DNA of 64,000 bases from Ornithinimicrobium cavernae (GTDB taxonomy: Bacteria > Actinomycetota > Actinomycetes > Actinomycetales > Dermatophilaceae). Positions 62,460 through 64,000 of this stretch are shown in pieces; position 1 is the first letter of the stretch, and each line of letters opens with the position of its first letter. The notes below the pieces were generated by a model. The model worked only from the letters and a program-made list of their open reading frames with translations. It had not been told where the DNA came from and ran no database searches. The position numbers and the translations under genes were made by a program. The DNA is taken from assembly GCF_003121625.1 (NCBI RefSeq), contig NZ_QDDJ01000008.1, positions 1-64,000 on the forward strand, written 5' to 3'.

Positions 62460-64000
62460 TCAGCGGGTGAGGGCGCGCCGACCGGCGTCGGCCCGGCCCG
62501 TGTCCCGCGCCACCGTGACACTGGCCCCCAGCACCGCCACGCCGCTGGAGTGCGCCACCACGGGGTTGAGCCGCAGCAGCTGCACCTCGGGCAGGTCGTC
62601 GGCGAGCACGGACACCCGGGCCAGCAGGTCGTGCAGGGCGACCTGGTCGACAGGATCGGTGCCGCGGTAGCCGGCCAGCAGCGGAGCGGCCCGCACCCCG
62701 GAGACCATGTCGGCCACGTCCGTGTCGGTCAGCGGCGGGAAGCGGTGCGCGACGTCGCCGAGCAGGTCGGCGGGGACGCCTGCCACACCGAACCCCACGA
62801 CCGGGCCGAACAGCGGGTCCTCGGCCGAGGTGATCTCCACGACCACCCCGGTGGGTGCCATCGACTGGACCGCAATGCCCTGTGCCCCGCGGGGGGCGAG
62901 CACCCGGGACAGGGCCGTGTAGGCCGAGGCGACGGACTCCGCGGTCTGCAGGTCCGTGCGGATCCAGTGGTGGAAGGTGCCGTGTCGGAGGGCCGGGTCC
63001 GTCGCCTTGACCACGGCCGGCAGACCCAGGTCCTGGGCGACGCGCGCGGCCTCCTGCGCGTCCCCGACCGGGATGCTGGGCCACACGGGGATCCCGTAGG
63101 CCTGCAGCAGGGCGCTGACCTCCTCGTCGGTCATCACCCGTCCCTCACCCGCGGAGGCCAGCACGCTCTCGATGACGTCGTGCGCACGACGGCGGTTGAC
63201 GCCGCCGGGGCGCACCCGCTCGCCGTGGTCGCGGTTGCGCCACGCAGCGTAGTTGGTGGCCGCGGCCAGCGCCCGGATGGCGTCCTCGGGCATCGGGTAG
63301 GTCGGCAGCGAGCCGCCGGGTGCGACACCGCGCATGCCGAGGAACGTGGCGACACAGGGCTTGTCGCGCTCGGCGACGGCCTCCTCGACCGCGGAGACCA
63401 CGTCGGTGTCGGCGGTGACGATCGGCGGGATGAAGCAGGCGATCAGGCTGTCCACCGCCGGGTCGTCCAGGGCCTGCTCCAGCGCGCGGGTGAACTCCGG
63501 CACCGTGGCCGTGGTCGGGAGGGAGACCGGCCCGTGCCCGATCGTCAGGTCCCAGGACTCCGCGGCGTCCGCGGCCAGGGTGCCCAGCGCGTCGGAGTTG
63601 GTGACGATCGCCACCGACCGTCCCGCCGGCAGCGGCTGGTGGACGACCAGCTGCGCCACGTCGAAGAGCTGGTGGGTGTTCTCCACCCGGATGACGCCGC
63701 TCTGGCGGAGCATCTCGGCGAAGGCCTCGGGCCGCTCGCGGGTCGCCCGGACGGTGTGGCCGGGCACCACGTGCTGGCCCGTGCCGCTCTTGACGACGAT
63801 CACCGGCTTGACCTTCGAGAGCTGCCGGGAGATGCGGGTGAACTTGCGGGGGTTGCCCATCGACTCCAGGTAGAGGCCGACGGCCGCGGTGGCCTCGTCG
63901 TCGATCCAGTACTGCATCAGGTCGTTGCCGGAGATGTCGACCCGGTTGCCGGCGGAGGCGAAGGTGGAGATGCCCAGGCCGCGCCGCTCGGCCGAGGCGA
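62460..64000 (-). CDS. ADP-forming acyl/acetyl-CoA synthetase-like protein (5' end beyond the window)
   Basis: The gene continues past the right edge, so only the last 513 codons are seen. The visible part starts in the CoA-ligase region (GLGISTFASAGNRVDISGND, LMQYWIDDEATAAVGLYLES). It then has an ATP-grasp domain (DEEVSALLQAYGIPVWPSIP, QEAARVAQDLGLPAVVKATD, later FGPVVGFGVAGVPADLLGDV and LRLNPVVAHSSG). The active-site phosphohistidine region was not identified with certainty. Related actinobacterial proteins often carry an N-terminal GNAT acetyltransferase domain (Pat-like), which cannot be checked here. The likely reaction is acyl-CoA plus ADP and phosphate to acid plus ATP, or a regulatory version of it. 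Confidence 0.85.
   Translation of the reverse strand, partial: ASAERRGLGISTFASAGNRVDISGNDLMQYWIDDEATAAVGLYLESMGNPRKFTRISRQLSKVKPVIVVKSGTGQHVVPGHTVRATRERPEAFAEMLRQSGVIRVENTHQLFDVAQLVVHQPLPAGRSVAIVTNSDALGTLAADAAESWDLTIGHGPVSLPTTATVPEFTRALEQALDDPAVDSLIACFIPPIVTADTDVVSAVEEAVAERDKPCVATFLGMRGVAPGGSLPTYPMPEDAIRALAAATNYAAWRNRDHGERVRPGGVNRRRAHDVIESVLASAGEGRVMTDEEVSALLQAYGIPVWPSIPVGDAQEAARVAQDLGLPAVVKATDPALRHGTFHHWIRTDLQTAESVASAYTALSRVLAPRGAQGIAVQSMAPTGVVVEITSAEDPLFGPVVGFGVAGVPADLLGDVAHRFPPLTDTDVADMVSGVRAAPLLAGYRGTDPVDQVALHDLLARVSVLADDLPEVQLLRLNPVVAHSSGVAVLGASVTVARDTGRADAGRRALTR

Overview
The window is a high-GC (about 70 % by eye) chromosomal segment from an actinobacterium. The Actinobacteria-restricted genes (sepH, DUF3710, DUF3159, DUF4193, DUF5998, and a CeoB/CeoC-type TrkA pair beside dut) make the phylum secure. 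The overall style fits the Intrasporangiaceae/Ornithinimicrobium group, which is an inference. No rRNA, tRNA or insertion sequence was seen.

Layout. 1-4.6 kb: a lipid kinase-phosphatase fusion, dxs and a small unknown gene. 4.6-8.7 kb: a ferric-siderophore ABC importer behind a DtxR/IdeR-like iron box. 8.7-11.4 kb: a cysteine-containing HTH regulator divergent from folE and a ferredoxin-reductase-like flavoprotein, with an inverted repeat between them. 11.5-15.8 kb: a PLP decarboxylase, an overlapping pair of ClpP paralogues convergent with a PopR/ClgR-like regulator ending in LAA, and a VOC dioxygenase-like gene. 15.9-22.9 kb: aconitase with an 18-bp palindrome upstream, a flavin oxidase and a large LuxR regulator. 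22.9-31 kb: the actinobacterial trkA-trkA / K+ permease / TRAM methyltransferase region and the DUF3159-OB-DUF3710-dut-DUF4193 block. 31-40.4 kb: a cobalamin riboswitch-led operon (btuFCD-cobO-cobQ-cbiB) preceded by cobC, hemH and a TRIC-family gene. 40.4-42.4 kb: sepH and a twice-frameshifted lipoprotein pseudogene. 42.5-57.2 kb: a complete type I-E CRISPR-Cas locus, with a 92-repeat array and cas2, cas1, cas6e, cas5e, cas7e, cse2, cse1 and cas3 read leftward from cas3. 57.4-64 kb: MFS transporter, thymidine kinase, phosphodiesterase, DUF5998, a secreted lipoprotein and a partial ADP-forming acyl-CoA synthetase.

The most notable observation is that cas3 is interrupted by one in-frame TAG (56590-56592). 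The HD-nuclease part and the helicase part are in the same frame, and the codons after the stop still encode the expected end of the HD domain, including its last predicted metal-ligand Asp. Every other cas gene looks intact and the array is large and uniform. Interference is therefore either switched off by a recent nonsense mutation, dependent on readthrough, or the stop is a base-calling error. Other points of interest are a ClpP-like subunit whose catalytic Ser is replaced by Ala, a diacylglycerol kinase fused to an App1-type phosphatidate phosphatase, and two near-identical spacers that appear to track variants of one phage gene.
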